From: Bacillus sp. ZZV12-4809
GTDB lineage: Bacteria; Bacillota; Bacilli; Bacillales; Cytobacillaceae
Direction: 5' to 3'
DNA length: 64,000 bases
Assembly (NCBI RefSeq): GCF_009849585.1
Contig: NZ_VCRN01000006.1
Coordinates: forward strand, 1-64,000
Each line of letters opens with the position of its first letter. Position 1 is the stretch's first letter. Both the position numbers and the translations under genes were made by a program. The notes beneath the pieces are model-generated. The model did not search any database. It was given only the letters and a program-made list of their open reading frames with translations, and was not told the origin of the DNA. Positions 63,859 through 64,000 of this stretch are shown here, piece by piece.

Positions 63859-64000
63859 TCAGAGATTATGAATCTGCCAGTCAACCGGCTCTTCTCCAAG
63901 CTCATTTAAGATTTCATTCGTTCTCGAAAATGGCCTGCTCCCAAAGAACCCTTTCCTAGCCGAAAATGGGCTGGGATGGGGTGATTTGATGATAAAGTGT
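63859..64000 (-). CDS. ung: Uracil-DNA glycosylase, C-terminal part
   Basis: Only the last 47 codons are in the window; the gene continues off the right edge. The visible peptide contains [18 protein letters not shown], the conserved active-site loop with its catalytic histidine and the DNA-intercalating segment of family 1 UDGs. It ends [12 protein letters not shown]. The enzyme removes uracil from DNA. The position near ywdI matches B. subtilis. Confidence 0.93.
   Translation of the reverse strand, partial: HFIIKSPHPSPFSARKGFFGSRPFSRTNEILNELGEEPVDWQIHNL

Overview
The window is chromosomal DNA from a Gram-positive endospore former of the family Bacillaceae. The gene order closely follows the origin-proximal left arm of the Bacillus subtilis chromosome: mnaA-upp-glyA-ywlG-rpiB-ywlE-mntP-ywlC-ywlB-spoIIR-prmC-prfA-tdk-rpmE-rho-glpX-murAB-tal-fbaA-spo0F-ywjG-pyrG-rpoE-acdA-fadF-cls-uvsE, then argS-ywiB-speB-speE-pbpG-ywhD-ywhC-ywhB-ywgA-ywfO-rsfA-lipL-pta-hemQ-gerQ-ywdK-ywdI-ung. 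Sporulation genes (spoIIR, spo0F, rsfA, gerQ, a YhcN-type lipoprotein), a sigma-B-type stress gene and abundant intergenic repeats suggest a soil Bacillus or Cytobacillus-like species. No rRNA, tRNA, CRISPR array or prophage was seen.

Region by region. 1-1.5 kb is accessory: the 5' end of an IS1182-type transposase, a small membrane protein, and a MerR-like coiled-coil protein behind three clusters of 8-bp-spaced AACCAYC repeats. 1.6-11.5 kb holds cell-wall precursor, pyrimidine salvage, one-carbon, pentose phosphate, arginine-phosphatase, Mn export and tRNA t6A genes. An ECF sigma/anti-sigma pair and a chemoreceptor are inserted there relative to B. subtilis. 11.5-29.9 kb carries a DnaA-box cluster, spoIIR, release factor and its methylase, rho, gluconeogenic and pentose genes, spo0F, pyrG with its attenuator, and the RNA polymerase delta subunit. 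30-42 kb is a leftward fatty-acid and branched-chain acyl-CoA cluster (fadF, thiolase, 3-hydroxyacyl-CoA dehydrogenase, two acyl-CoA dehydrogenases, a TetR regulator, fused isobutyryl-CoA mutase) with a cre-like site and two matching palindromes. 42-50.6 kb has cardiolipin synthase, a UV endonuclease, cysteine dioxygenase, argS and polyamine genes. 50.8-64 kb has a class A PBP, the ywh/ywg/ywf genes, lipoate relay, pta, coproheme decarboxylase, gerQ, a parS site and the end of ung.

The least explained content lies between genes. There is a roughly 49-bp palindrome in four copies, two of which bracket the ECF sigma module. An identical 30-bp sequence occurs at two loci. A 51-52-bp tandem array occurs at two loci. 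Shorter-period degenerate arrays occur at two more loci, one of them inside a decayed tandem duplication that copied the 3' end of the tautomerase gene and its terminator. The DnaA-box cluster and parS site fit an origin-proximal position. Gene starts were chosen from ribosome binding sites and remembered family N-termini. Homology statements rest on recognition by eye; no database search was run.
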